A DNA stretch of 64,000 nucleotides from Psychroserpens sp. Hel_I_66 (GTDB lineage Bacteria > Bacteroidota > Bacteroidia > Flavobacteriales > Flavobacteriaceae), in assembly GCF_000799465.1 (NCBI RefSeq), contig NZ_JUGU01000001.1:868001-932000 (forward strand). The letters run 5' to 3'. Of the stretch, positions 52,262 through 62,019 are shown piece after piece. Every line of letters starts with the position of its first letter. Position 1 is the stretch's first letter. The position numbers and the translations under genes were made by a program. The notes under the pieces were generated by a model that had not been told where the DNA came from, made no database searches, and saw only the letters and a program-made list of their open reading frames with translations.

Positions 52262-54538
52262 TTATTGGCTACAGTTACCATCAATAATGTCTTGTGATGA
52301 TGGGTTGTAAGCATTATTTTCAATTAAATACTCAATTGATGTACCGTTACCATTTATAAATAGATTTTCCAGAGCACAATAATTTGTTAGATTAGGACAT
52401 GGACCGGTTTCAAAACCAGTATCTGTGCGCTCAAATCCAATTAGAAGTGCTGGAAAATATTGAGAACCAATATTTGTAAATGTAATTAAGTTTTGTAAAC
52501 CATCAAGATTTGTTAAAGATTGATTTCCAGATATTTCTAAGTTTCCTAATTGTGTTATTTGCTCAAATCCTACTAAAGATGTTAATGCGTTATTATAATG
52601 AATATATAGACCGTTTAATTCAATCAAATTCCCAAATCCATTAAGAGTAGTTAGAGAACTATTACCTCTTACTTTTAAGGTTATTAAATTAGTAATGTTC
52701 TCAAAACTTTCAATAGAAACTAATGCCTCATTATTTGCTATCCGTAATCCAGAACCTATATTTACGAGACTATTTAATCCATTTGTTGTAGCAAGGTTTT
52801 GATTAAATGTGACTTGTAAATTGCCTACACTGGCTAAATTATCTAAACCGGTAAGTGATGTTATATTAGTATTACCAGATATTTGTAAATTAGAACCAAT
52901 GTTGACTACATTATTTAGGCCATTTAAATTTTCTAATAGAGGATTTTGAGTAACACTTACATAGCCAGTAATACTTTCTAAACTATTTAAAGGTGTTAAA
53001 TCATGAATATTTGATGAAGCATCATCATTAGAAATCCTTAAATAACCATTAATGCTAGAATAATTAAAAAGACCAAAATTATCTACTTCAGATTGATTCT
53101 TCAAATGGACATCTCCATTATAAACATCACCTATATTCTCACATGTGCTTAATGACCCAAGATTTACACTTGCTCCTGTAAAATTCACATCGTTAACAAC
53201 AGTTAATTGTCCAGCGTCAAAATCAAATATTTGTATAGGTTTTGTATAACTATTGCAATACTGAACACCAAAATTTATGATACCATCTGTTACACTAAAA
53301 GCATTATTTTCATCTATAAACACATAACCATTAGTTAAAGGGTTATCACTACAGTCTGTTACTGAGCCAGTCAAAAGCGTTGTTTGAATATCTTCAGAAA
53401 ATGAAATATTTACACTACTATTAGAATTAAGACCTCCTATTACCTCTTCGTGAATTAGTGTATTGCTACAATCTCCCGTTAAAGCATGTATAGAAACTTT
53501 GGTTTCCTCATTTTGCGGAATCAAACCACATTCTTCAGTAACTCCTGACAGCATAGTACCGCTATAAATGAGTTGATTATTTGTAACACGTGTTATATTG
53601 ACATTATAAGGAATTGCAAAATCAGTATCTGTAGCATTAATTGTCAAACAAAGGTTTACAAAATCAATAGGTAAATCACAGTTCCACCATGTGAAATGAG
53701 TCACTTCTCCAATATATTTGTTTTCATTTTTAGTTGCTACTCCTTGTTCTTTCCAATACCCAACAGTTTCGTCAAAATACCATAGGCTCATTACTTCTGG
53801 TGCAATGTCCGTTTGAGTAATGTCTATAGGGAATTCTATAATTGCTGGAGTATTTTCATCTATATTTAATTCTTCACCAGATGGCGACAATAATATAACA
53901 GAAAGCATCCCATAAGTTTCTAAACCAACAGCATTGTTTGTTGATGTTTGTGCAAATAAACTTCCTGGCATTTCAATAAAAGTAGATGCTCTATTTGGTT
54001 TTAAATAATGAGAAACAATTTCTACTTGTCCATCATAAGGATTTCCTTCTTGTGTAATAAAATTTCCAGTGAAAGTAACTTTAGACCCGTTTTGTAGAGA
54101 CACCGTTGTTGACTCACCAGAATTTACAGTTGCTGTCACCTCTTTTTCCAGTAAAACAATATTTATTCTATTAAAACCATCTGTTTTTGGCACCACAACT
54201 CTAGATCCTTTAACATATCCATCTTTGTATGCTTCGATATATGCGAAATTTTCAAAAACTTCAACGCCATTTGAAATAAAAAAACCATTTTGATCGGTAT
54301 ATATAATTACGTTGCCGATTGTAATTTGAACATTTGAAAGATTTTCACCATTTTCGTTTTTTACATGACCAATAAAATTACCTGTTGTGGTAGTGCCAAA
54401 ATTTTCATTTTGAAAAACGAGATCATTCGTATTTAAATCTGTATTGTCATCGTTTTGATTTATGGTATCATCATTATCACAATTGTGGATTGTTAACGAC
54501 AATAATAACAGTAAAAATAGTTTAGAGAAGTTGCTCAT
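52262..54538 (-). CDS. Surface lipoprotein with regulatory-like beta domain and receptor-L/leucine-rich repeats
   Basis: A 758-residue lipoprotein. Signal and lipobox LTIHNC (Cys 20) followed by DNDD, an acidic surface-export signal. Domains: carboxypeptidase-regulatory-like fold (about 50-130, [19 protein letters not shown]); a beta domain with [13 protein letters not shown] and [15 protein letters not shown] (about 135-300), of a type seen in CILP/FAM171-like proteins; another Cys-containing regulatory-like fold (about 385-470); and receptor L-domain-type leucine-rich repeats (about 490-700, [38 protein letters not shown]). Extracellular binding protein, partner unknown. It is flanked by direct repeats of the neighbouring gene's end, which indicates acquisition as an insert. 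Confidence 0.8.
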   Translation of the reverse strand: MSNFSKLFLLLLLSLTIHNCDNDDTINQNDDNTDLNTNDLVFQNENFGTTTTGNFIGHVKNENGENLSNVQITIGNVIIYTDQNGFFISNGVEVFENFAYIEAYKDGYVKGSRVVVPKTDGFNRINIVLLEKEVTATVNSGESTTVSLQNGSKVTFTGNFITQEGNPYDGQVEIVSHYLKPNRASTFIEMPGSLFAQTSTNNAVGLETYGMLSVILLSPSGEELNIDENTPAIIEFPIDITQTDIAPEVMSLWYFDETVGYWKEQGVATKNENKYIGEVTHFTWWNCDLPIDFVNLCLTINATDTDFAIPYNVNITRVTNNQLIYSGTMLSGVTEECGLIPQNEETKVSIHALTGDCSNTLIHEEVIGGLNSNSSVNISFSEDIQTTLLTGSVTDCSDNPLTNGYVFIDENNAFSVTDGIINFGVQYCNSYTKPIQIFDFDAGQLTVVNDVNFTGASVNLGSLSTCENIGDVYNGDVHLKNQSEVDNFGLFNYSSINGYLRISNDDASSNIHDLTPLNSLESITGYVSVTQNPLLENLNGLNNVVNIGSNLQISGNTNITSLTGLDNLASVGNLQVTFNQNLATTNGLNSLVNIGSGLRIANNEALVSIESFENITNLITLKVRGNSSLTTLNGFGNLIELNGLYIHYNNALTSLVGFEQITQLGNLEISGNQSLTNLDGLQNLITFTNIGSQYFPALLIGFERTDTGFETGPCPNLTNYCALENLFINGNGTSIEYLIENNAYNPSSQDIIDGNCSQ

Positions 54539-54621
54539 AATAGTAGATGGTTTTTTTAAAGATACAAAAACACAAAAAAGGTTGCGTAAGAAATTACTTT
54601 ATTTTGAAACTTAAAATATTA

Positions 54622-55851
54622 TCACATCAAATTTCTAACCCGATCCAGCAACGTAGGATGCGAATAATGCGCCACCACATAAGCAGGATGAGGCGTTAAA
54701 TTACTCAAACTGTTTTTAGATAATTTTTTGAGAGAAGTGACTAAAGGTTCTGCTTTGTAAGTGTTTTTTGCGTAGTCATCTGCTTGGTATTCAAATTTGC
54801 GTGACAATTGATTCATCACTAAACTCGTTACTTCGCTAATTGGTGAATACAACAACCCAAAAGCAATCAATCCCACATGAAAACTTGGGATTTCAACACC
54901 GAGCGCATTGGATAATAACTGATTTGAAATAAACACAGACAATATATAAAACGTCAATCCTGTTAATGCGATAGAAGCTATCAAATTATAGATGATGTGT
55001 TTCTTTTTATAGTGTCCAACCTCGTGAGCGAGAACAGCAACAATCTCTTCTTCGTCTAACTCATTAACCAGCGTATCATAAAGTGTTACTCTTTTTTCAC
55101 TCCCAAACCCAGAAAAGTACGCATTGGCTTTCGTGCTGCGTTTTGATCCATCAATAATGAAAATTTTATCAAGATTAAATCCAACCGATGTTGCATATGC
55201 TGAAATTTTATCACGCAAAGTACCGTCTTCTAAAGGCGTTTGTTTATTAAATAACGGAACAACCAATTTGGAATAAAACATATTCATAAACACGGTAAAA
55301 ACCGTAACAATCGCCCAAGCATAGAGCCAAAACAACTCTTGTGTTTGTTGGTAGAACCAAATGATTAGTGCTAAAATCCCACCACCAATAATAGCCATCA
55401 TCAATAACCCTTTAATCTTGTCTAGGATAAATGTCTTTTTAGTGGTTTTGTTGAACCCAAAACGCTCTTCAATTACAAATGTTCTGTAATAACTAAAAGG
55501 GGTTGAGATGATATCACTTGCAAGCATAATTATTCCGAAGAAAATCAAAGCCACAATTATCGGGTTATCACTATAGCTTCTTGCTATGTTATCTACAAAT
55601 TCAAATCCGTCGAAAACTAAAAATCCTAAAGTGAAAAAAAGAGAAAAGAGAGAACTCCAAATCCCGAACTTGTAATTCGTTTTTTTGTAAGCTTGTGATT
55701 TCTTGTATTCGGTGTCATCGTAAACATCCTTTAATTCATCAGGAACTGGATTGTCGTAATTTTTGGCATTGAGATGATCTAAAACTTTATCAATAACAAA
55801 ACTGATAACGATAATGAAAATGATGATATAAAATAGAGTAGTAGCTGTCAT
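54622..55851 (-). CDS. M48-family metallopeptidase (Ste24/CAAX prenyl protease type)
   Basis: Integral-membrane zinc protease of 409 residues with about seven hydrophobic segments. Zinc motif AHEVGHYKKKH with His 276, Glu 277 and His 280; third ligand Glu in the EYQADDYAKNT block near 360. The N-terminal half carries the Ste24-like NYDNPVPDE, KSQAYKKTNYKFG and YRTFVIEERFGFN motifs. Likely a quality-control or peptide-processing enzyme of the inner membrane. Its last 37 codons recur as a fragment at 52093-52221; the sequence [11 protein letters not shown] is the usual end of this family, so the gene itself is complete. Confidence 0.92.
   Translation of the reverse strand: MTATTLFYIIIFIIVISFVIDKVLDHLNAKNYDNPVPDELKDVYDDTEYKKSQAYKKTNYKFGIWSSLFSLFFTLGFLVFDGFEFVDNIARSYSDNPIIVALIFFGIIMLASDIISTPFSYYRTFVIEERFGFNKTTKKTFILDKIKGLLMMAIIGGGILALIIWFYQQTQELFWLYAWAIVTVFTVFMNMFYSKLVVPLFNKQTPLEDGTLRDKISAYATSVGFNLDKIFIIDGSKRSTKANAYFSGFGSEKRVTLYDTLVNELDEEEIVAVLAHEVGHYKKKHIIYNLIASIALTGLTFYILSVFISNQLLSNALGVEIPSFHVGLIAFGLLYSPISEVTSLVMNQLSRKFEYQADDYAKNTYKAEPLVTSLKKLSKNSLSNLTPHPAYVVAHYSHPTLLDRVRNLM
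54635..54738 (-). repeat. 104-bp direct repeat, copy within the M48 gene
   Basis: Covers nearly the whole last 39 codons of the M48 protease gene; partner of 52118-52221. The lipoprotein gene lies entirely between the two copies. Confidence 0.85.
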
Positions 55852-55967
55852 GTATTGGTTTTGCGGTTGTAAATATAATAGCTATTTATCATATTTGTTT
55901 TTATAAATAAAATCTATTTGGTTCTGGGATTAGAGTTGCTCACTAACGTGATTTATTTTAATTTTAA

Positions 55968-56768
55968 TCACTTAAAATCACGCTGCCTTTTAACCTCAAA
56001 AATTAAAATACCAGCAGCTACCGAAACGTTCATACTATCAATTTCGCCCTGCATTGGGATTTTGATATTTTGTGTTGATGCCTCTCGCCAAGCCTCACTT
56101 AAACCAATAGCTTCTGTGCCAACAACAACAGCTGTAGGTTTTGTAAAATCCTGTTCGTGATAATTTACTGCATCTTGTAAAATGGCACTATAAATACCAA
56201 TGTTTTTATCCTTTAAAAACTGAATGATCTCAGTGGTTTCTCCCATCGCAATTTGCGTTGTGAAAACGCAACCCACACTGGATCTTATAATATTTGAATT
56301 GTACAAATCACCTTTGGGATTGGCAATAATCACCGCATCTACATTTGCAGCATCGGCAGTTCGAAGCAATGCACCGATATTACCAGGTTTTTCTGGTGCT
56401 TCTGCAACTAAGATTAATTGGTTTTCCTTCGGAAATTTTAAATCTTGCAAGTTATGCTGTTTCATTTGAGCAATGGCGATGACACCTTCCGTAGAACTGC
56501 GATGGGCCAATTTTTCAAATACTTCTCTTGAGATTTGGATGTGTTCAGTTTCCGAAGATATAAAGCTTTTTAGTTCTTCATTAGAAACTAAATCTTCATA
56601 GTATAGAATTGTTTGTATTTTATAATTTGCTTTTATGGACAATTGCAATTCGCGAATCCCTTCTATAATAAAAAGACCGGTTTTTTTACGCTCACGGGAT
56701 TTTTCTTTTAAAACTAAGATTTGTTTTATGAGTTTATTTTGTGTGCTCGTAATTTCTTTTTGGTGCAT
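55968..56768 (-). CDS. TrmH/SpoU-family RNA 2'-O-methyltransferase
   Basis: A 266-residue SPOUT methyltransferase that probably 2'-O-methylates rRNA or tRNA. N-terminal substrate-binding domain (SpoU_sub_bind-like: RERKKTGLFIIEGIRELQLSI, ISREVFEKLAHRSSTEGVIAI). C-terminal knot motifs: I AEAPEKPGNIGALLRTADAA (about 130-149), II SSVGCVFTTQIA with VVGTEAIGL, III IPMQGEIDSMNVSVAAGILI. RlmB-like in layout, but the target nucleotide cannot be named. ATG 56766-56768. Confidence 0.9.
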   Translation of the reverse strand: MHQKEITSTQNKLIKQILVLKEKSRERKKTGLFIIEGIRELQLSIKANYKIQTILYYEDLVSNEELKSFISSETEHIQISREVFEKLAHRSSTEGVIAIAQMKQHNLQDLKFPKENQLILVAEAPEKPGNIGALLRTADAANVDAVIIANPKGDLYNSNIIRSSVGCVFTTQIAMGETTEIIQFLKDKNIGIYSAILQDAVNYHEQDFTKPTAVVVGTEAIGLSEAWREASTQNIKIPMQGEIDSMNVSVAAGILIFEVKRQRDFK

Positions 56769-56918
56769 TCTATTTACGTTTTCTAGTTTGTAAATTTACA
56801 TTTAATCGAGCATATACAGTATGATTCTTTATTTGTAATTTATTTTAGATAATCAAAAAGTAGGAAAAACATAAACTTACTTGTTATAGTATTGAGGTAA
56901 ATCTTTACTCATTAAAAA

Positions 56919-56926
56919 TACATTTG
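56919..56926 (+). promoter_or_regulatory. Possible -7 element for the large T9SS cargo gene
   Basis: TACATTTG fits TAnnTTTG and lies 31 bp before the ATG at 56958. A TTG at 56892-56894 is 24 bp further upstream, slightly too far for a normal -33 element. Confidence 0.45.
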
Positions 56927-56957
56927 TAAATTTAAACAACCAATCAAACTCTTATTT

Positions 56958-59900
56958 ATGAAACAAAAAATACTCTTTCCGCTAATAGCCCTTCTTTTTT
57001 CGATGTCCTCATTTGCACAATTTGTAATTAATGAACCCTCTGATTATATTTTATGTGATGACAATAATGATGGTTTTGCTTTGTTTTTTCTGAATACAAA
57101 AGACGCAGAAATATTGGGATCTATGCCTTCTAACGGTTTTGAAGTCACATACTACATGTCGCAAGAAGACGCAGACAATCAAATTAACGCATTATCAAGT
57201 TCGTTTACAAACACGACCAATCCACAAACTGTTTTTGCAAATGTTGTGGAATTGTCGAGTGGTAATTTAGAGCGAACAACCTTTGATTTACTAGTAGTTG
57301 CAACGCCTCAACCAAATTTATTGGATGTTTACGAAATATGTGATGGATCTACTCTTTTAGTTGATTCTGGATTAACAGATCCAAGTTATAGCTATAGTTG
57401 GTATTTGGATGGGATTATTTTAGAAGGAGAGGTAAATCCGTTGTTAGAAGTATCCCAAACTGGTAATTATTTATTACAGGTTTTTTCTGGCGAAGATTGT
57501 ACTTCTTTTACAGAATTTGAAGTGATTGTTAGTGACTTTGAAGATATAGAAACACCATCACCTTTGGTGGTTTGTGATGATAATGATGATGGGTTTGCAT
57601 CTTTTGATTTAGACAGCGCAACTGTTGACATATTAAACGGAATTGATAACGCATCACTAATCGTTACTTTTTATGACACTGAAGCTGATGCTTTTGGTCA
57701 AGTGGATCCATTAACGTCTCCATACAATAATAGTGTTCAATATAATCAAATTCTTTATGTAAGAATTTCCAACATATCGGGAGATTGCTTTACGGTTTTA
57801 CCAATTGAATTGATTGTACAAATCAACTGTTTTGGTGCGCAATCTACTTCTATAGAAATATGTGATAATGATCCCGTTTTTACTGGTTTGTTTGATTTGA
57901 CCTCCCAAAACGAAAACATAGTTAATGGTGAAGATGTTTCAAATTATAATTTCTCCTATCATTTAACAATTGGCGAGGCAGATAATGATACAAATGAAAT
58001 AACCGATATAACTTCATATCCTCATACTGTTGGAGTACAAATTCTTTATGTGAGAGTAGAGGAAATAGTCTCTGGAGATTATGAAATTGTGCAATTATCA
58101 TTAATCATAAATGAAGCTCCAGTAATACCAGAACCACAGGAATATACCATTTGTGGAGGTGATGAGATTGTGATTGATGCAGGAATTTTCAATAGTAATT
58201 TAAATTTCCAATGGAGTACAGGAGAGACTGATCCAGAAATTATTGTGTTTGAATCAGGAACTTATAGCGTTACAATTACAGATGATGCTACGGGTTGTTC
58301 AAGTTCCGTAGAAATAATAGTAAATCAAGGTGAAACAGCAAATATTAACGACCCGCAAGATTTAGTGTCGTGTGATACCAATGGTGTTTTTGATTTAACG
58401 AGCGTCATACCAGATGTCTTAAATGGTTTAGATCCTAATAATTATGAGATTACTTTTTATGTGAATTTCTCAGATGTTTTCAATCAAGTTAATGCCATCG
58501 CATCACCAAATGCATATACTGCATTTTTAATTCCGCAAACTGTTTACATTAGAGTAGGTAACCTAAATGATGAATGTTTTGCTTTTGGGGCTTTTGATCT
58601 TATTTCAGAAAATTGCCCAATCGAAGTCGTATGTGGAGAAGAGCCAATCAATACGACATATTGTTATGAGCTCGAAAGTGCAACACAATATACTTATACG
58701 AGTTCAGACGGTTCTCCATTGCAGGTTGTTTTTAATTCTGGCCAAGTAGAGGATGAATGGGATGAATTGACTGTTATTGATACTGACGGTACAATTTTAT
58801 ACAGCGGTTATGGCAATAGTGGAGATTTAACAGGTTTAAGTTTTGCTTCAAGCGGAGATACGATTACAGTTTTTGTGGATTCTGATGATGTTTTTGCTTG
58901 TGCAGATCAAAATTATGATCCATTAGATTATGATGTGACTTGTTTAAGTGATTTTGGTTTGATTAGGATTAATGCTTTTAAGGATACGAACGCCAATTCT
59001 ATTTTTGATTTTACAGAAGCTAATTTTGCAAATGGTTATTTTACATATGAGGTCAACAATGATGGTGTTGTTAATACGGTTAATTCATCAACAGGTACGT
59101 TTAGTATTTTAAGCGAAGATCCTGCGGATACTTATGATATAACATTCAATTTATATGAAGAATCTGCAAACTGTTTTGATATTACAACAAGTAGTTTTGA
59201 AAACGTTTCTGTCACGACAGGAAACGTTGTGACTTTAGATTTTCCGGTAGTAGAAGATAATTCTTGTGAAGATTTAGGAGTGTATCTGGTCAATTACTCT
59301 GTTCCACCAAGACCAGGCTTTCAGCATTACAACTATTTAATATTAGAAAACTACGGGTTTACTACAATTGCATCTGGAACCGTTGAGTTTACGGTAGATC
59401 CACTTTTGATTTTTGATAACACATTTGGTGTAAACTCCAGTTATACCATAAACACGACATCAAATGGTTTTACAGTAGATTTTGTAAACTTAGAACCGGG
59501 AGAAGTCGCTAATATCGGGATTACGTTAACTTGCCCATCAAGTGTAGAGTTAGATGATATTGTAACTAATACCGCAACCTATTTAACTGATGAAAACGAC
59601 TTAGTTACAAGTAACAATTACTCAACTTTATCTGAGGTAGTTGTAGGATCTTGGGACCCTAACGATAAGCGAGAATCTCACGGACCGGAAGTAGATTATG
59701 AAGCGTTCTCAACATCAGATGAGTGGTTGTATTACACCATCCGTTTTCAAAATCTAGGAACATTTTTCGCAGAAACGGTTAGAATTGAAGATGCACTGGA
59801 TAGTCAACTGGACGAAACTACCTTTCAGATGTTGAGATCAAGCCATGATAATGTGGTTACTTTGACAGATAGAGATTTAGAATGGTCTTTTGAGAATATC

Positions 59901-60341
59901 AATTTACCAGCAGCTCAAGATGATGAAGAGGGAAGCCAGGGATTTGTATATTTCAGGATCAAACCAAATCCAGGTTACGCCATTGGAGACATCATCCCAA
60001 ATACAGCATCTATTTTCTTTGATTTTAATGCACCTGTAATCACAAATACCTTTACTACAGAATTTGTTGAAGAAAATTTATCGGTCAATGAAGCAGGCTT
60101 TACATCTTTCAATCTCTACCCAAATCCTGCAAAAGATAAAGTAACGATTAGATTAAATACTAATAACTTCGGAAATTTGACCGTTAACATCACTGACCTC
60201 CAAGGAAAATTGATCTTGGAACAGCAAATTTCCGAAGAAAATAATATGGAATTGGATATTGCAGCCTTACAAAGCGGATTATATTTTGTGAAACTGAACA
60301 ACAATAATAAAAGTTTCGTTAAAAAACTGATTATAGAATAG
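56958..60341 (+). CDS. Large secreted surface protein with type A T9SS sorting domain
   Basis: A 1127-residue secreted protein. Signal peptide ends SSFAQ (about 1-20). The first 560 residues hold several Ig-like or PKD-like units that start with a short Cys motif such as ILCDDNNDGFALF, VVCDDNDDGFASF and EICDNDPVFTGLF (about 100-130 residues each). A region with VNNDGVVNTVNSSTGTF follows, then a DUF11/DUF7619-like segment with WDPNDKRESHGP and YTIRFQNLGTFFAETVRIED (about 900-1030), and a C-terminal type A sorting domain (FNLYPNPAKDKVTIRLN ... SGLYFVKLNN, last 70 residues). Exported by the type IX system to the surface. Likely adhesive; function not shown by sequence. Terminator follows. Confidence 0.87.
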   Translation: MKQKILFPLIALLFSMSSFAQFVINEPSDYILCDDNNDGFALFFLNTKDAEILGSMPSNGFEVTYYMSQEDADNQINALSSSFTNTTNPQTVFANVVELSSGNLERTTFDLLVVATPQPNLLDVYEICDGSTLLVDSGLTDPSYSYSWYLDGIILEGEVNPLLEVSQTGNYLLQVFSGEDCTSFTEFEVIVSDFEDIETPSPLVVCDDNDDGFASFDLDSATVDILNGIDNASLIVTFYDTEADAFGQVDPLTSPYNNSVQYNQILYVRISNISGDCFTVLPIELIVQINCFGAQSTSIEICDNDPVFTGLFDLTSQNENIVNGEDVSNYNFSYHLTIGEADNDTNEITDITSYPHTVGVQILYVRVEEIVSGDYEIVQLSLIINEAPVIPEPQEYTICGGDEIVIDAGIFNSNLNFQWSTGETDPEIIVFESGTYSVTITDDATGCSSSVEIIVNQGETANINDPQDLVSCDTNGVFDLTSVIPDVLNGLDPNNYEITFYVNFSDVFNQVNAIASPNAYTAFLIPQTVYIRVGNLNDECFAFGAFDLISENCPIEVVCGEEPINTTYCYELESATQYTYTSSDGSPLQVVFNSGQVEDEWDELTVIDTDGTILYSGYGNSGDLTGLSFASSGDTITVFVDSDDVFACADQNYDPLDYDVTCLSDFGLIRINAFKDTNANSIFDFTEANFANGYFTYEVNNDGVVNTVNSSTGTFSILSEDPADTYDITFNLYEESANCFDITTSSFENVSVTTGNVVTLDFPVVEDNSCEDLGVYLVNYSVPPRPGFQHYNYLILENYGFTTIASGTVEFTVDPLLIFDNTFGVNSSYTINTTSNGFTVDFVNLEPGEVANIGITLTCPSSVELDDIVTNTATYLTDENDLVTSNNYSTLSEVVVGSWDPNDKRESHGPEVDYEAFSTSDEWLYYTIRFQNLGTFFAETVRIEDALDSQLDETTFQMLRSSHDNVVTLTDRDLEWSFENINLPAAQDDEEGSQGFVYFRIKPNPGYAIGDIIPNTASIFFDFNAPVITNTFTTEFVEENLSVNEAGFTSFNLYPNPAKDKVTIRLNTNNFGNLTVNITDLQGKLILEQQISEENNMELDIAALQSGLYFVKLNNNNKSFVKKLIIE

Positions 60342-60360
60342 TAAAATCTCAATCATAAAA

Positions 60361-60393
60361 AAAAGCCTCAAGAATTTCTTGAGGCTTTTTTAT
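60361..60393. terminator. Bidirectional terminator
   Basis: Stem AAAAGCCTCAAGAA/TTCTTGAGGCTTTT with a minimal loop, followed by T on the plus strand and preceded by A, between convergent genes ending at 60341 and 60417. Confidence 0.9.
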
Positions 60394-60416
60394 ATATAAA
60401 TCTTATTTCTAATCTT

Positions 60417-61868
60417 TTATTCTCCTGAATGTATTTCTTCAGTTTCACAACCAAACAAGCATTTTTCTTTTATGAGTTTTGAAACACCTGGAGGCAACAT
60501 ATGCTCCCAGTCATCTTTACCGTCAGAAATTGCTTTTAGTACTGTTCTCGAGAAAATAGTAAGGATAGAATCATCGTAATCGGTAATATCCACAACTTTC
60601 CCATTGTATTTAAAGAACTTGTAAAGTTCTTTCATCCTTGGATGTACTTTTAAGTTTTCACTATCTGTAATGGTACCATCATCATTTTTCATTGGGTACA
60701 AGTAAACCCTAAGATCCTTGAAGAATAATTTCCCAAAGGCCTCCAAAATACCACCACTTAGATGACGGTAATATTTCTCGTCAAAGATGTCCACCAAGTT
60801 ATTGACACCCATTGCTAATCCCATACGTGCTTTGGTATATTGAGAGAAGTACTCAACAAGTTTATAATATTCCTGAAAATTAGAGATCAATACGGTTTGC
60901 CCTAAAGAGCACAACAGTTTTGCACGATCCATAAAATCCTGCTCATCAATTTCTCCTTCAGCTCTTAAATTGGAAAGGGTAATCTCAAAAATAACCTGGG
61001 TTTTATCGAGATCGACCTTGTTTTCTTTTATAAACATGTCGTAAGATTTCTTATACATGTCCATATTTACTTTGGTCACTGGTCTAAAACTACCACGCAG
61101 TGCTAAAATATTCTTTTTATAAAGTACTCTCGCTGGTAACACATTATTACCATCTGGCGCAAACATGACTGCATCTGTCATTCCGTTTTTAACGAGTTGT
61201 AAACTCATTAATCGGTTATCGACATCTGCAAAGACAGGTCCGCTAAAATTAATGGTATCAATTTCTACTTGATCTTTATCTAAATGATCGTATAGATAGC
61301 GTAGTAACTTTTTAGGCTCGTTATATTTATAATAAGCGCCATAAATTAAATTTGTACCTAAAACACCTAAAGTTTCTTGTTGTAATCTGGCATCGTTTTC
61401 CTTAAATCTAAGGTGTAGAACAATCTCGTTATAGCCTTGCTCAGGATCTACTTGATATTTAATGCCAACCCAACCGTGTCCTTTATATTTTTTAGCAAAG
61501 TCAATAGTAGCAACAGTATTTGCGTAAGCAAAAAACATTTTATGAGGATGCGTTTCTCTCAAAATACGCTCTTCAACCAAATTGATTTCGTGATTAAGCA
61601 TTTTACGAAGTCTAGCTTCGGTCACATAACGCTTATCATCTTCAATCCCATAAATGGCATCACTAAAAGCCTTATCATAGGCAGACATTGCTTTCGCAAT
61701 AGTACCAGATCCACCTCCAGCTCTAAAAAACTGGCGAACAGTTTCCTGTCCAGCTCCAATCTCAGCAAAGGTTCCGTAAATATTTTCATTCAAGTTGATG
61801 CGTAAACATTTCGTCCTCAACGACGGAATCTCATCAAACTCTTTATCTCCTTTTAAGGTTATTTCCAT
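60417..61868 (-). CDS. Conserved flavobacterial protein of unknown function
   Basis: A 483-residue cytoplasmic protein, no signal peptide or membrane helix. Segments that look conserved: EIPSLRTKCLRINLNENIYGTFAEIGAGQETVRQFFRAGGGSGTIAKAMSAYD in pieces near 14-66, RYVTEARLRKMLNHE, KMFFAYANTVATIDFAKKYKGHGWVGIKYQ, VLGTNLIYGAYYKY, VFADVDNRLMSLQLVKNGMTDAVMFAPDG, LALRGSFRPVT, and a Cys pair near the end (KCLFGCE). I recall near-identical proteins throughout Flavobacteriaceae with misleading names such as TonB receptor, which this sequence does not support. Real gene for certain; role unknown. A TACCTTTG promoter match lies 26 bp upstream. Confidence 0.8.
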   Translation of the reverse strand: MEITLKGDKEFDEIPSLRTKCLRINLNENIYGTFAEIGAGQETVRQFFRAGGGSGTIAKAMSAYDKAFSDAIYGIEDDKRYVTEARLRKMLNHEINLVEERILRETHPHKMFFAYANTVATIDFAKKYKGHGWVGIKYQVDPEQGYNEIVLHLRFKENDARLQQETLGVLGTNLIYGAYYKYNEPKKLLRYLYDHLDKDQVEIDTINFSGPVFADVDNRLMSLQLVKNGMTDAVMFAPDGNNVLPARVLYKKNILALRGSFRPVTKVNMDMYKKSYDMFIKENKVDLDKTQVIFEITLSNLRAEGEIDEQDFMDRAKLLCSLGQTVLISNFQEYYKLVEYFSQYTKARMGLAMGVNNLVDIFDEKYYRHLSGGILEAFGKLFFKDLRVYLYPMKNDDGTITDSENLKVHPRMKELYKFFKYNGKVVDITDYDDSILTIFSRTVLKAISDGKDDWEHMLPPGVSKLIKEKCLFGCETEEIHSGE

Positions 61869-61893
61869 TTTAATCTGGGTTTTGTCAACTACA

Positions 61894-61901
61894 CAAAGGT
61901 A
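61894..61901 (-). promoter_or_regulatory. Possible -7 element for the conserved unknown gene
   Basis: Minus-strand TACCTTTG (TAnnTTTG), 26 bp before the ATG at 61866-61868. Confidence 0.45.
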
Positions 61902-61935
61902 TTAAAATAGGAGGTCAAACTAAAAAAAATAGTTT

Positions 61936-61943
61936 TATTTTTG
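61936..61943 (+). promoter_or_regulatory. Possible -7 element for the MBL hydrolase gene
   Basis: TATTTTTG, a TAnnTTTG match, 77 bp before the TTG start at 62020. With the minus-strand element at 61894 it makes a divergent promoter pair. Confidence 0.4.
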
Positions 61944-62019
61944 CACAGCTAGTCAATTCAGAAAAAGATAATATGTAATTACTAGAATTGAGACAATTGG
62001 TTATTAAAATAAATAAGCT

